Below, piece after piece: positions 1-12,808 of a stretch of DNA of 64,000 nt (its first letter is position 1; each line of letters opens with the position of its first letter). Source of the stretch: Gloeophyllum trabeum ATCC 11539 (lineage: Eukaryota > Basidiomycota > Agaricomycetes > Gloeophyllales > Gloeophyllaceae). Location of the stretch: positions 178,239 through 242,238 of the forward strand of contig NW_006920426.1 of assembly GCF_000344685.1 (NCBI RefSeq). The letters run 5' to 3'. Under the pieces are notes generated by a model. The model made no database searches. It was given only the letters and a program-made list of their open reading frames with translations, and was not told the origin of the DNA. Position numbers and translations under genes: made by a program.

Positions 1-624
1 AAGGGTACCGGAGGTTTAAGAAGACGATGTACCATAACAGTATGTGCCTACCTCCGAGATACTACTCTTTAGGGAGCTTAGGACTGGCCCGGTGAAGCTC
101 CGCAGGTATCGTTTCATGAGGGGAACGCACAGGAGCTCTCAAAGGAGACCTTCCCGGACAACACGTTTGACCTCTACACCATCGCCTTTGGCATCCGGAA
201 CTGCACCTCGATACCGATGGTCCTGCAGGAGGCGCATCGCGTGCTCAAGCCCGGGGGCACCTTTGCCTGCCTCGAGTTCAGCAAGGTGACGAACCCGCTT
301 CTCGGCTCGTGAGTACGCTTGCTGGCCAAGCCATAACGTAGCGATAACTGACACGCGTCGCCGCTTCGCTCTTCTTTTCCATGCAGGTTGTACGACCAGT
401 ACTCGTTCTCCGTAATCCCCCTTCTCGGCACGATCCTCGCGGGCGACCGCGAGTCGTACCAGTACCTCGTCGAGTCAATCCGGCGGTTCCCCAGCCAGCC
501 CGAGTTCGCCAGGATGATCCAGGACGCGGGCTTCTCGACGGGCGGGCTGTTCGAGGGCAAGGGCGGCGCGTGGCGGGACCTGTGGGGTGGCGTTGCGTGC
601 ATACACACGGGGGTCAAGCTGTAG
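1..624 (+). CDS. COQ5: COQ5-type 2-methoxy-6-polyprenyl-1,4-benzoquinol methylase, C-terminal part
   Basis: This is the mitochondrial SAM-dependent C-methyltransferase of ubiquinone synthesis, cut by the left window edge. Exons read as 1-39, 98-308 and 387-624. The first exon encodes [12 protein letters not shown], and joining across the 58-nt intron gives [14 protein letters not shown], the usual strand before the acidic loop of UbiE/COQ5 enzymes. [14 protein letters not shown] is the family motif around methyltransferase motif II, and LKPGG follows. The last exon carries [14 protein letters not shown] and ends in [12 protein letters not shown], a typical COQ5 C-terminus. The reading phase is kept through both introns (GT-AG). 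The N-terminus, mitochondrial presequence and SAM glycine loop lie outside the window. The next gene begins 276 nt downstream on the same strand. Family membership is secure; only the missing part is uncertain. Confidence 0.93.
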
Positions 625-900
625 GAAAGAACTCCCGTATCTCTATTGTATACGATAGACACTAGACGATGCTCCGGCGACGAAGAGCCTAATACATGCC
701 GCGCGACTCTCACCGTCGTCTGCACGCTGTACCCGAGTCAGTCGAAGTCGGCTGTGACTGCCACACGCCACCAGCGCGTCCCGTCACGCTTGCCCTCTTC
801 CCATTGCATCGTAGCCTGCCTGCCTGCCTCACGACCTCCCCGAGCCGCGCAATCCCATACACGATTAGTCCCATCTGTCTGTCTTTCATCGTCACCAGCC

Positions 901-3663
901 ATGTCTGCCGCTACAGGAGCGGGCGCCTTCCCGATGCCCCCGGCCAACGCTGACCTGGCGACGACCTGGGCTTTCCTGGAGGAGGGCGTCGACCACATCA
1001 TGACCAAGCTCCAGACCGGCGTCTCGTACTCGAAATACATGGGCCTCTACACCGTTGCGTACAACTACTGCACGTCCTCGAGGATGCACAGCTCGACAAC
1101 CGAGGCGGGCGCCATTGGCGGTAGGAGTGAGTGCATGGATTCGTGCGGTTATCGTGTGCGCAGTGGCTGACCGCGGGTGTGCAGCGGGTGCGAACCTCAT
1201 GGGTGCAGATCTGTATAACAACTTGATTCGGTATTTTGTGTCGCATCTGAAGGGGCTCAGGGAGGTGTGTGCTTGTGGCGGTATCACCGGCCCTCGGTTC
1301 CCAGGCTGATTGTGATACGCAGAAATCAGACTCGTTGCAGGACGAGGCGCTGCTGAAGTACTATGCTGCAGAGTGGGATCGGTACACGACTGGTGCGAAC
1401 TACATCAACCGTCTTTTCACGTACTTGAACCGGCATTGGGTGAAGCGGGAGAGAGACGAGGGGCGGAGAGGTGTCTATCCTGTCTATACGGTGCGTACTC
1501 CGCCCGGGTACGCAGGGAATTCATCGAAAAGCTCATTGTATGCCTGTGAAGCTCGCACTTGTCCAATGGAAGCAAAACTTCTTCCTGCATGTGCAGAGCA
1601 AGGACCAGAAACTCGCGGGCGCCATCCTCCGCTTGATCGAGCGACAACGAAACGGGGAAACTATCGACCAAGGTCTTGTCAAGAAGGTAGTGGACTCGTT
1701 CGTATCGCTCGGTATCGACGAGAGCGACACCAACAAGGGCTCGCTCGATGTGTACCGGGACCACCTAGAGGTACCGTTCCTCGAGGCGACGGAAAAGTAC
1801 TACAAACAAGAATCCGAAGCCTTCCTCGCCGAGAACAGCGTTTCAGACTACCTGAAGAAGGCGGAGGAGCGGCTACGCGAGGAGGAAGACCGCGTCGAGC
1901 GGTACCTGAATACAGACACGCGCAAGAAGCTGATCAGCAAGTGCGAGCACGTCCTCATCCGCGAGCACTCGGAGCTCATGTGGGAGAGCTTCCAGGGGCT
2001 GCTGGACTACGATAAGGACGAGGACCTGCAGCGCATGTACGCGCTGCTCGCGCGCATCCCCGAGGGGCTCGAGCCGCTGCGCAAGAAGTTCGAGGAGCAC
2101 GTGAAGAAGGCGGGGCTCGCGGCGGTGTCGAAGCTCGTCGGCGAGGGCGCGGAGAGCGCGGACGTCGACCCGAAGGCGTACGTCGATGCGCTGCTGCAGG
2201 TGCACCGCAAGAATTCGGAGACGGTGCAGCGCAGCTTCCGCGGCGAGGCGGGCTTCGTGGCGAGCCTGGACAAGGCGTGCAGGGAGTTTGTGAACCGGAA
2301 CGCGGCGACTGGCACGTCGACGACAAAGTCGCCGGAGCTGCTGGCGAAGCATGCCGATGCGCTGTTGCGGAAGAACAACAAGATGGCGGAAGAAGAGGAT
2401 CTGGAAGGTGCCTTGAACCGTGTCGTACGTATTGATTGTGCATTTGCTCGCTGATTCTCCTCTGATTATACCGGTCATAGATGGTTTTGTTCAAGTACAT
2501 CGAAGACAAGGATGTGTTCCAGACGTTCTACACTACCAAGCTTTCCAAGCGTCTCATCCATGGTGTATCCGCATCAGACGAGGCGGAGGCCAGCATGATT
2601 ACTAAGCTGAAGGATGCTTGCGGTTTCGAGTACACAAATAAGCTGCAGCGCATGTTCACAGGTGGGGCTCTTGCATCCGTCCTATTCTCGATAGTGCTAA
2701 AACCGCACGCCAGACATGAGCCTTAGCAAGGATCTGACAGATCAGTTCAAAGAACGTATGCAGCAGAACCACGACGACATGGACATCAACTTCAGCATCA
2801 TGGTTCTCGGTACAAACTTCTGGCCACTCAACCCGCCCGCGCACGGCTTCAACATTCCTCAAGAGATCCTGCCCGTCTACAACCGTTTCCAGCAGTACTA
2901 TCAGACGAAGCACTCGGGGCGGAAGCTGACGTGGCTGTGGAACTACTCGAAGAACGAGCTGCGGACGAACTATCTGAACCAGAAATACCAGCTGATGACA
3001 AGCTCGTACCAGATGGCCGTCCTGGTGCAGTATAACAACAACGATACGCTGTCGCTGCAGGAGCTCGTCACGGCAACTGCCATCGACGAGGGGATTCTGA
3101 AGCAGGTGCTCGCACTGTTGACGAAGGCGAAGATCCTCATCAACGAGGAGGAAGATCAGTACGACTTGAATCCCAGTGCGTAGAACTCGTCTGTTCGGTG
3201 GGCCTTTGGCTGATTTACGGGGGCTGTGTATGTAGACTTCAAGTCCAAGAAGATCAAGATCAACCTGAACTTGCCGATCAAGGCGGAGGTGAAAGCGGAG
3301 ACATCCGACGTTATGAAGACGGTCGATGAAGACCGGAAGTATGTGATCCAGGCGACCATCGTCCGGTACGTAGCCCGAAATAGCTTCATTGCTTGTTTTT
3401 TCTGATTTCCTATCGCATGCGATCAGTATCATGAAGGCGCGGAAAACGATGAAGAATCAGCAGCTGATTCAGGAAGTCATCCAGCAGATATCGCAGCGGT
3501 TTACGCCCAAGATTCCGGACATTAAGAAGGTGCGCTATAGCTCGCCGCAGACGTTCCTGACAGCTGACAGCTCATTCTGCTACAGGCCATAGACACATTG
3601 CTAGAGAAGGAGTATATTGAACGTGTGGAAGGTACACGAGACACTTTCGCATATGTTGCATGA
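901..3663 (+). CDS. CUL1: Cullin-1 (SCF ubiquitin ligase scaffold)
   Basis: This is the scaffold of SCF E3 ligases, binding Skp1/F-box at the N-terminus and Rbx1/E2 at the C-terminus. Nine exons: 901-1126, 1185-1264, 1323-1490, 1552-2424, 2481-2661, 2714-3175, 3236-3365, 3427-3529, 3586-3663, giving a 766-residue protein, normal for CUL1. Visible hallmarks are [13 protein letters not shown] at the N-terminus, [14 protein letters not shown], the cullin-homology stretch [16 protein letters not shown], the block [15 protein letters not shown] and the winged-helix tail [21 protein letters not shown] minus the last residues. The neddylation lysine lies in [13 protein letters not shown], and intron 7 splits this motif. 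For exon 1, I preferred the donor GTGAGT at 1127 to a GTAGGA six bases earlier; it keeps phase and gives GRTGANLMG. The F-box protein at 30343-32688 could be a client adaptor, but that is inference. Confidence 0.96.
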
Positions 3664-4438
3664 TCTTTGTACTTGTCTGCCGATACTATTGTACGCATTT
3701 TTCATCTCGTCGCACTGTCCCTGCTGTAGCATAATAAATCCTGATACGTCTCGAATATTGCCCTCTTTGTACGATTCCGCGTTCACTCCTATGTGACGCG
3801 TCGAGGGAGGTGATGAAACTTGCAGATGTGCAAACCGTTCTGGTGGATCTCGATCCGCTGTGGATCGGCTTAGATCGACGGGGCGCTTCTTTTCTCGAGT
3901 CTAATTCAAGAAGTTCTTCCTTTGCCGCCCTGTGGCACATGGAACAGACTTACTCCAGACCGCCGACGTGTCTGTGGATCGACCAGCAAGGCTAAGTACA
4001 GGCTGCCTTAGCCTGAGCCCCAGGGAATACTGCTTGTTATGGCTGGTAAGAAATAGAAGAATTAGCGCTGAATACTGTAGACCCGCGAACGAAACGATAT
4101 CAGACGCTTGTATTTTTCGAGATTTTTCTTCCGCCCCATTCTCTTGACTCTGGTTGTCTTGGAGCACATGCCGATGTCCGACGCGGAAGTCACGAAGGCT
4201 TTGACAGTCTTTGTCGCGCCTCCTAAATGTCATGCCCCGCTACAGGATCAGGCGTACACACGTTCCTGAAGTCCGGCCACTAACCGCCTGGGCACTACCA
4301 AGCGTATCGAGAATCAATCTATGAAGTTCCACTGCGAAATCCATGGGCGGGGGCGGACACATATATCCTGCTTGCCCGACACCGCTAGGTTTCTGGACTG
4401 GGCTCCCGTTCGTCTCGCTGCGGTGTATATTCTCTAAC
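3664..4438. other. Intergenic, no gene seen
   Basis: This stretch holds the cullin 3' end and the upstream region of the DUF6534 gene. The open frames here are short, overlap on both strands and give no recognisable protein. Confidence 0.5.
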
Positions 4439-6625
4439 ATGCAGGACCATATACTACTTTCATCCCAGCCAGCGGGCACCACCTTCGGGATTTTGTTTAT
4501 ATCTTTGGTGGTTAGTGCAGTGTGAGTTCCCCGACGTCCCCTCCGACTCTCTTTACCAGCCTTTCTACGCTAACACGAATACAGCTGTTATGGTTTGACT
4601 CTCCTGCAAACGTGAGTCGTTCGGTGGTCTTCTGAAATATGGCCTGCTCATACTACATCCCCATCCAGCTGGATATATTTCAGGTACATTCCGTTACTTG
4701 CGACCCAATTCTTTCCACCTGACGCTTCAACCCAGACGATATTCTCTGGACCCGTGGTGGACGAAGACTCTGGTGAGGTCATATGGCATGTCCTATGCTC
4801 TCGATATTAATCTGCTTGCAGGTCGCCGTCCTGTGGTATATTTCTCCCCGCTTTCGTCGCGAGATAATATGCGATGACCCCATGTTAGGTTGCTGGACAC
4901 CGTACACATCATCCTATGTACAATCACAATTTATTGGTGAGCTGAATCACCATTCTTGCGCTAACATGAGGTATCTGAATGTACGCAGGTATCTTGTGAC
5001 GAACTACGGCAACCCATCCACACTGGACGACTCCAGATGGTGCGTGTCCTGTGTTTTGTCAGCTGAGATCGCTTTGATGTAACCACTGGATATAGGAGCA
5101 TGAATGTAAGTCGATTACAAACACTTCACGACGCCACCTTTGAGCTTACAGTATCTGGAAGGTACAAACAGACATGGCGGGTCTCGTCGGACTGATTGTA
5201 CAACTGTGAGTTATCTGTGGCTCTTCTCCCCGCCGGGGCAATAATTCATGATAAACCAATATTCAAGATTTTTTGCGCGACGAGTCTGGAAGTGTATGTT
5301 CACGTCAACTCTCACTAATCGACACGGTCCTAATCGAATCGTGGATTAGTGAGCGGGAATAAGATCGTGGTCGCCTTGATCGTGAGTGGCGGAGTATTCG
5401 CTTGCGGAAATTATTCTAAGACCTAGACGCGAGCAGGCCATCCTCTCTACCCTGCATTTCAGTACGGTCCTATCCTAGTATTTGCCTAAAGGCCTTGCTC
5501 ATTGACCTATCTCTGTTTTTATCCAGCTTTGGGTGTCGGTATGTCCGTGTTTCCAGGACTTACACTACCATGCTGACTCCCGCGCTACGAAGTTTTCACT
5601 GTCGGAGCGTATGTATCCTTTGTCTTCGCACTACAACGACTTCCCACCTCATCTTGAACCCAAATAGATTCGAGCTGAAGCACTTCTCGAAATACGGCAT
5701 GCTCACAGTGCGCACCGTACTTAAGTTCCCTGAGACCTGCTAATGCTAGACTGTCAGTGGGTGACGTGTCTCGGATTCTCCTCTGCCGCTGCAGCGGACA
5801 TACTTATCGCGGCTGCGATGTGCTACTATCTCGCCGAGAGAAGGACGGAGTTCAAGCGGTGGGTACCCTTCGCTCCTTGTGTGCATACATGCCCTTACTT
5901 ACTCGGTGGATAACAGCACGAATTCGGTGATCACGACTCTCATGATCTATAGTATCAATACCGGCCTTCTGACCAGGTACGTATTCTCTGTTGAGATGTT
6001 TCGCCACGGGTAATTTATGTTTATCGTTGGATAGCATCATTGCTACTGCATGTGTCATCGCGGTAGGTCTACTCGCTCCGATCTGAGTTCTACGTCATAC
6101 TCACGCTCTTCCTGCAACAGTTCGCCATCTCCCCGACGAGCTTTATATGGCTGAGCTTTTTCTGGGTCCTCGGAAAATGTAAGTGCGACGTTCAGTCCAC
6201 GGTTGGGACAGTACTTAAAGACTCCTTCAGGCTATGTGAACTCCGTAATGGCCATGTAAGTTCATCGGAGTACGGAAAAGCCTACGGCACGCTCATAGTC
6301 CTATTAGGCTTAACAGCCGCGATTATATTCGCGAGAAGAGCCGTCAAGATGTCACAGTGCTGGAGCTGCAAGCTCAGGAACCCTCCGCTGCAACGCAATC
6401 CAGGCTGAAATCTGCAGGTTTCCGACTGCAGGTACGCATACACCATAGCATTGAGTTCATGGGAACGATCCAATCATTGAAGCCTTTCCCCAGCCCGTCG
6501 ATCTAGCCGTCGCAGTGGAGACGATCACCGAGACTAAAATGGATTATTGCACCAGCCCGGTAGGAGACTTTTTCTCGATTCCTCTCGTTAGCGATAAGTG
6601 ACATTTCCAGCGCAGACAAAGGTGA
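4439..6625 (+). CDS. DUF6534-family seven-helix membrane protein, copy 1
   Basis: Member of the large, uncharacterised Agaricomycete integral membrane family with a DUF6534 core; function unknown. The gene is cut into about 18 exons, several shorter than 40 nt. Joined in phase, they give TTFGILFISLVVSAVCYGLTL minus its end, then WLLDTVHIILCTITIYWYL, the invariant loop LVTNYGNPSTLDD, LFFARRVWKLSGNK, SSAAAADILIAAAMCYYL, INTGLLTSIIATACVIAF, FFWVLGKCYVNSV and MLNSRDYIREK. This is the family order: seven hydrophobic helices, the NYGNP loop, the FARR(V/I)W motif and the LN(S/G)R motif just after the last helix. The tail is short and polar (AVAVETITETKMDY). A paralogue lies 1.7 kb downstream on the same strand. 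The start at 4439 is the only ATG ahead of helix 1. Middle exon borders near 5460-5760 are the least certain. Confidence 0.82.
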
Positions 6626-8346
6626 CAAGGGAAGGTCAGGACCGGCCTTCACGGTCGCCCGCTAGTAGCGAACGGGACTCACCCATGTAAGACTCGGATG
6701 CAGGCACCCCCGTGCTGCTAATTTGCAGCGGTTGATCATCCACTTCCACAAACATAAGTCGCTCGTTTAAAACTGGTAGATATTCCTCGGTAGGATATGA
6801 ATGTACGTGGAATGCATATAATAGTTGTACATCCTCCTGTTGTCTAGCCCGTGACTGTCGGAAGCCACCTGCCACAGGCGAAGTAAGTATCGGATCGGAG
6901 TATCGGCCCGACATCATCGGGCGCTTGGCGACTCGGGCCAACTTGCGACTCCGTTGATTCGCCATTGCAAGTTGTGGCTGCAACTTGGATGGATCTGGCT
7001 GGCTTTGGTATACTGGATCATTCACACGCTGAAAGGAGACACGAGTGTCTCGCATAGGCAGACTGGGTGCACGATAGCAGAAGCTTCGTCGTTTCATATG
7101 CCACTGGCATTATTGCATGTGTATCCTCCTTCCAGGGTTAATTTAAAGCATCACTGTAACGCTTCGACACTCGTTGATTTTCAGCTGTCACGAGGAAAAG
7201 AAAGGACAGAGATTGATACATTCCGCCTCGCGGAATCGAGAGAATGATTTCTCTGACTCCAACTCTGGATTGCCGACGACATGGCCCATGGGCTTCATTA
7301 TCTGGTCATTAGGTGGGTTACAACACGACTTCTGTGAAAGCTAACCTACTCATGCTCTGTTCCTCGCGCCTGCCAGATACAGACCCATTTTTCGTCTATT
7401 TCTGACGTTAGCACGCCAAAGGAGCCAGTGATCCATTGACTGCAGCCTGCGAGTCAACACGACATTGTACTGGTACACTCGGGTCTATGGCCACGCGATA
7501 TGCGTTTTAGAGTATCCCCCCCCCCGCCCCGGCCGATCAGGTTGTTCCGAAGCTCGTATGAGATAGTCTCGCTGACAATGCTTCTTTGATTGAATAGGCT
7601 CACCAATACCTAGGGAAAGAACGGGACAGTGATTCACACCGATAGACTTCCTCTCTGCTCACGCAAATTCGCGGCTTATTGTTGATGCGTTCGAGGAATC
7701 ATCCTCTCCATTGAACTTGAAGTATATCTGCTATACGACGGTAGTGGCGATGCCAACGGAATGACTGACTTGCATTCATTCAATCAATAGTGACTTGAAA
7801 CCACGGAAAAGCTTGAAAGGTACTCCCCAGCATTGCGAAATCACTTCCTACGTTGCTGACGTGACCAGATACTCTGCCGTTTCCACTCACACTGCAGTAA
7901 CACCGAGCAAGCGGGATATATACGCTCATCGGCGTCAAACGCTCCCCGAGGATATGGAACCTTTGATCCACGAACCAGGATCGTAACTGGCAGTCGACCC
8001 AGTTGATTCCGCGTCTTCCCCGGGGTAGCACGTCGCCGGCCGCCGGTAAAACCTCGGACGTCCCAGAAAGACAAATTATTCACTCCGGTTGAGAAAGGTG
8101 TTGCTCATCCCGGTGCACGCTCCCACCCAACCTTGAGGAAAGCTAAATAATCGGGTGCCCTCTCACTGAAAAGGTGCGAGAGTGAGGCAAACAGAGGGGC
8201 TTCCTTTGGCAGAAATATGGGGAAGCGGTGGCGACACCGAGTATAACCCGGGGTTCTTCACTCTTCTCCTATATAAGTTTCTCAGCCTGTTGCTGGAATT
8301 CCAGCATGTTGCCTCGTCCTCCATAGCTCATGCCTGGCCGATAGCC
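6626..8346. other. Spacer between the two DUF6534 genes
   Basis: I see no supported gene in these 1.7 kb. A 153-codon open frame on the minus strand (6636-7097) has no recognisable domain, no partner exons and no homology to the flanking pair. A run of ten C sits at 7516-7525. There is no sign of a third, decayed DUF6534 copy, although diverged short exons could be missed by eye. Confidence 0.45.
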
Positions 8347-10645
8347 ATGGTATCAACACCACCTATGTACGCGACATTTGGAGCGATTTTCATCGCTCTG
8401 GTTGCAAGCGCAGTGTAAGGGGCAATCAGGTATGCAGCGATATGAATGATAGTCGTCACCGTCTTTCTCTTTAGCTTCTACGGGGTGACCATAACACAGA
8501 CGTAAGTACTCTTTTGCTAATGAGTGCTTCAATTTCCAAATTGACCTTTGGCAGGTACCTGTATTTCCGGTAAGGTTTTCGGTGCATTGTAGCAAAACAA
8601 TTAATGACTAATGCAAAGTAGCAAATACCCCAAGGATTGGTGGGTGACGAAGACCGCGGTTCGTGGATAAGTCGATGCACACGTTTAGGATTGTATCCTC
8701 ATCCATTGCGAAATTGATAGGTCTTGGTGCTCTGGTAAGGTCATCCCCTTGGTCTAATACCCAGCCAACCCATGTCGCCAGGTTCCTGGACACAGTTCAT
8801 CTGATTCTGTGTACCGTTGCTATGTATTGGTATGTACTGATAGATCTATGTGGCGAGAAATACACCTTACTTTCTTCAAAGGTACTTGATTACGAACTTC
8901 GGCCAATATGATGTGTTAAACAACTGCACTTGGTAAGCGGCTGTGGAATGGTGGATTAACTCTTCATCTGATGTAACTAGGAGCATGAATGTAGGCATCA
9001 CTAGCTTGCTTGATGTATACGCGATGCATCCGCTCATAAACTCGTCCTTGACAAAGACCCAGGCCGATTTCAATGTCAGTATATTCGTAGGGTTTCTGCC
9101 TAACGTAACTCATCTTGGCCCTCGTACAGGGTCTCATTGCGCTCATTGTTCAATTGTGAGCACAACGTTTCCTACGAGACATTCCGATGCTCATCGGAGA
9201 GCAAGTTTCTTTGCGCGGAGGGTCTATCTACGTAAGCAACTATTTACCTGTGGCTCTGATCACTTTAATTGATGCACTTCGATATCAAGTGAGCGAGAAC
9301 TGGATTATTACGGGAATTATCGTGAGCGCCTTACCCGTGTCTCGTATGAGCGGAAGAAGGCGCTGACCCTTGTCCTCAGATGATTTTGGCTTGTTCACAT
9401 TTCAGTAGGTTCATTAACTCTAAATAGTCTGATCGTACTGAAGATGTCGTAGGCCTCGGCATAGGTGAGAGGGCCAACAAAGCTCACGGACCTCTATTTA
9501 CATACTTGGGGCGTCGTAGTTTTCACAGTGCAAGCGTGAGCGTTTTTCTCCGTGCACCATGATTATTCCTTAGGACGGACGCCCTGTAGTTTCCGTGTCT
9601 TACACTTTGACCGGTACCCTAAATTGACTGTACGTTGCATGCCTGTCTTCCACGTCTAGAAGGACGAGTGCTAAACGACCGTCAGTGGGTGACTTCGACT
9701 GGCCTCGGTTGCGCGGCAGCGGCAGATATAATCATCGCTATATCCATGTGCCATTACCTCGCAAAGCGTCGCACGGGATTCAAACGGTACGTTTCTTTCT
9801 TCGTTATCTTACACCGTACGTTTTCATCGTGTCCATGTTTTTGTAGGACAAACTCTATCATCCTGACCCTGATGGCCTTCAGCATCAATACCGGCCTGCT
9901 CACTAGGTATGCTCACATGCAGATCCATGATGTAAGTTTGGTATGAATCCGTTGAATAGCATTCTAGCCACTGCCACTGCAATAACAGTACGTCCACGGT
10001 CAAAGAGCTGTGACACGAACGTCCACTAACGTCCCAATAGTTTGCCACCATGCCCACCAACTTCGTCTGGCAGAGTTTCTTCTGGGTACTCGGCAAGTGT
10101 AAGTGCATCCCTGTTCCCTATACAAGTCCAAGTTCACTCAAGTTCGGGACACGTCTGCAGGTTATGTGAACTCCCTCTTGGCAACGTGAGCTGCGTTTCG
10201 CTATGGTCATGCGGGGCCGATGATTAACCCACCGCGCAGGCTGAACGGCCGGGAATACATCCACGAGAAGGCGCGCAGACACCAGGCCACATTCGTGGAA
10301 CTATCCAACCTCGAGTTCCATCACGACAATAGGTTCGTGCCGACGAATTCAGTCGCGCTCCGAAGCAGCGATCTTGTGTTCAGCAAGGTACGCCCAAAGC
10401 ATTTGTCATTTGCCGCAGGCTCACGTTATGTCTGGAAGCCCTCGGTCGCCCTCGCTGTTACAGTGGAAACTGTTACGGAACAGAGTACGACCAGCGAGGA
10501 CGTACTGCGGTCCATCGCGTCGCAGCACGCCCGCCATATCTCGAGATCCAACTCCTTGCGAGCTGGGCCATCGAATCTACTCCGAGCTGGTCCATCAACA
10601 CCGACGCGTCCCGTGAACAATTTCAGTAGTACATGCACAAAGTGA
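8347..10645 (+). CDS. DUF6534-family seven-helix membrane protein, copy 2
   Basis: Tandem paralogue of the gene at 4439-6625, with the same chopped structure. In order it encodes YATFGAIFIALVASAVFYGV, a second-exon block YLITNFGQYD equivalent to the NYGNP loop, FFARRVYLSENWIITGIIM, GCAAAADIIIAISMCHYLAK, INTGLLTSILATATAI, FFWVLGKCYVNSLLAT and LNGREYIHEKARRH. The C-terminal tail is longer than in copy 1, and PSVALAVTVETVTEQ matches AVAVETITET of copy 1. This match places the acceptor of the last intron at about 10438. The tail contains a short internal duplication, LRAGPSNLLRAGPS. The start at 8347 was chosen because the upstream in-frame extension does not resemble the family. Function is unknown; a membrane role is inferred from the helices only. 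Confidence 0.82.
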
Positions 10646-10924
10646 CTGTTCGCATAGTAATCGTAACGTTCTTTTGGAGATACCAATTTTCACGGAAGCA
10701 TAGCATACCCCCGGACTTGGGTCCATAATGGAGGGGCCATCACGAGATCATACCGTATCAAGGAGATATATACCGTGCTGTGAGACTGGATGGGCGTGGA
10801 GGCAGCAGTGAAGTAGCCGCGAAGCCTTGTGGAGTGCCAGGTTGGCAGGAGCAAGGAATCCCCGCTGGGATTCAGGCTGCCCTCTAAAACAGTAGTTAAG
10901 CCACATTATGTCAAGCTGCCCATG

Positions 10925-12808
10925 TCATCTTCTATCCCCATCATACACAAGCCCAGCCAGTCCATACCGCACCACGAACGCAAAAACGCTCCCAGCAATC
11001 TGCACATCCAGTCAGTCAGTCAGTCAGAGTCTCCTTCCCTTCACACCCAACAACGCGCGCTGCCACTCACCTGAGTGCATATCAGCACCTGCACGAGCCG
11101 CTTCTCGTTCATCGGCCCCAGCCGCACGAGGAAGACGTTCAGTATCGTGAGATTCGTTGTCTCGAGGATCTGGCCCGTCCTAGGGTGGACGGTGAGCTCC
11201 GCCAGGCCGAGGAGGGAGAGCGCGCGGAGGACGAGCGTGGAGAGGTTTGAGGGGGGGCGCTCGAAGAGCGCTCTCGAGGGGTGCAGGAGGTTTGTGTTCG
11301 CGTCGAATCTAGATTGCAGGGTCGGGGAAGCATAAACTGCGAGTGAGCGGAGTCAAGGAGAGGAGAGGAGAGCAGGCATTACCTCGGGACGCGGTGCCGC
11401 GGACAGGGCACGAGCCCGAAGAGTTGCGGGCAGGAGAGCACGAAGTTGAATATCTGAGGGAGGAAGAAGAGGAGGAGCGTCTTGGAGAAGTGCGCCTGGA
11501 TGCCGACGACGGCGAACGCCATGCCCGTCACGTAGCACAGCGTATCCCCGGGGAACACGCGCGCGGGGTACCTTGAATCCCGCTATGGTCAGTTTCGCCT
11601 CCAAGTGCCTATGTTCTTCACTTACCAGTTGTGATAAATGAACCCCGCGCACACGCCGACGAGCGGGAGCATAAAGTACAAGCTGAACAAGTGCCGCTCG
11701 ACGAGCTCCCGGCTCCCGTACGCCATCCCCGCCGCCCACACGCCGCCAACATCCACCTCCTTCTGGCCGCCGAGGAGGTGCAGCGGGATGCGGAAGTCGA
11801 ACGGCCACGGCAGGTAGAGCAGGTCGTTGAGGACGACGGAGAGCGCGATGACGAGCGCCTGCGCGGCCTCGGCGCCGTTGATGCCGGCCAGGATGTTGAT
11901 GCTGTTCGTTGCGAAGGTGGAGAGGAGGGACATGTAGAGGTAGTAGAGCGGGCCTGCGGGGAAAGGGGAGGGTTAGGGGGGAAGCGGAGGGGAGGGGGAG
12001 GCTCACCGAGATTAACGAGGCTGCGCCGGAGGATGGGCCGGAGAGGGATGGGCACGACGACGTGCGTGTTGCCGCCCTCGGCATAGTAGACCATTAGGAG
12101 TGGGATGGAGGCGATGATGGGGATGGGCAGCTTGTGCCGCCACCGGATGTCGAAGATGTCGTCGAGAAACCCGAGCATGGTGGCCATTAGTAGCGAGAGG
12201 AGGGAGGACAGGTACAGGGAGAGCTGGGCGCATGTCAAGCTATCAGCGGGGACTGAGCCTAGCAGAAGAGCTTCGTGGGGTACGGGGATCCACGGGTCTG
12301 CCATGGATCCCCGTATCCAACGAACGCATGGGTGTGCTCACTAGATGGTGGGGAAACTCGTTTATCGAGAGGCCTTCTCTCGTCTTTGAGCCGGAGCTAT
12401 TCCCGCCATGACCATTATACCAGCTCGTGAACGGGAACGGAATGAACAATATTAGCAGGAGTATATATATGGACGCGCATACGAGCCCGAGGCTCTCTGG
12501 TCTACGTCGATCATCCCAATATCATTTCCAAGCCTACAGCATAAACATATAGCTACGTACATCGGAGTATCATATGTCTTTAGCAAGTCCCTCCCCTTCA
12601 GGTTTGCCTTCACCATGATCCCGCCGAGGGCGGGCACCAGGTACAGCGCCGCCACGAACGCGATGATGCTGAAGCCGAGCGAGGAGTGCAAGGCGGGTAG
12701 TGGAGGGGCGGGGGACAGCAGGGGCCGGAATATGAGCCATACGGCTATTGGAAGGAGAGACAGCAGCAGGACGGAGGGGAGCGGCCGGGGCTGGGGACCG
12801 TTAGCCAT
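10925..12808 (-). CDS. ALG7: UDP-GlcNAc:dolichyl-phosphate GlcNAc-1-phosphate transferase
   Basis: First enzyme of N-glycan precursor assembly in the ER membrane; the tunicamycin target. Exons on the minus strand: 12561-12808, 12342-12501, 12007-12223, 11626-11953, 11383-11571, 11071-11308, 10925-10999; 484 residues, as expected. A hydrophobic N-terminus leads into [20 protein letters not shown]. The catalytic acidic motif reads [14 protein letters not shown] (near residue 157), followed by [12 protein letters not shown]. The sugar-nucleotide motif [13 protein letters not shown] is near residue 223, and [15 protein letters not shown] is the conserved late helix. The protein ends [14 protein letters not shown]. 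All introns are GT-AG and in phase. The gene is divergent from the SET/TAD3 gene, with 188 bp between the two start codons. Confidence 0.95.
11010..11027. repeat. (GTCA)n microsatellite in the last ALG7 intron
   Basis: Between four and five GTCA units lie just inside the acceptor region of ALG7 intron 6 (11000-11070). Short and probably without consequence, but it may be length-variable. Confidence 0.7.

Noticed and set aside
1873..2478. 201-codon minus-strand frame opposite cullin
   Set aside because: Leu/Arg/His-rich shadow of the cullin coding exon.
6636..7097. 153-codon minus-strand open frame in the DUF6534 spacer
   Set aside because: No recognisable motif, no flanking exons, no paralogy with neighbours; kept only as a remark.
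8182..8346. Upstream in-frame start for DUF6534 copy 2
   Set aside because: The extra 55 residues do not resemble the family and would put a polar extension before helix 1.
11343..11576. 77-codon plus-strand frame rich in Glu/Arg
   Set aside because: Antisense of ALG7 exon 5 and its flanking intron.
11631..12086. 151-codon plus-strand frame opposite ALG7
   Set aside because: Charged shadow; the minus strand has catalytic motifs and in-phase introns.
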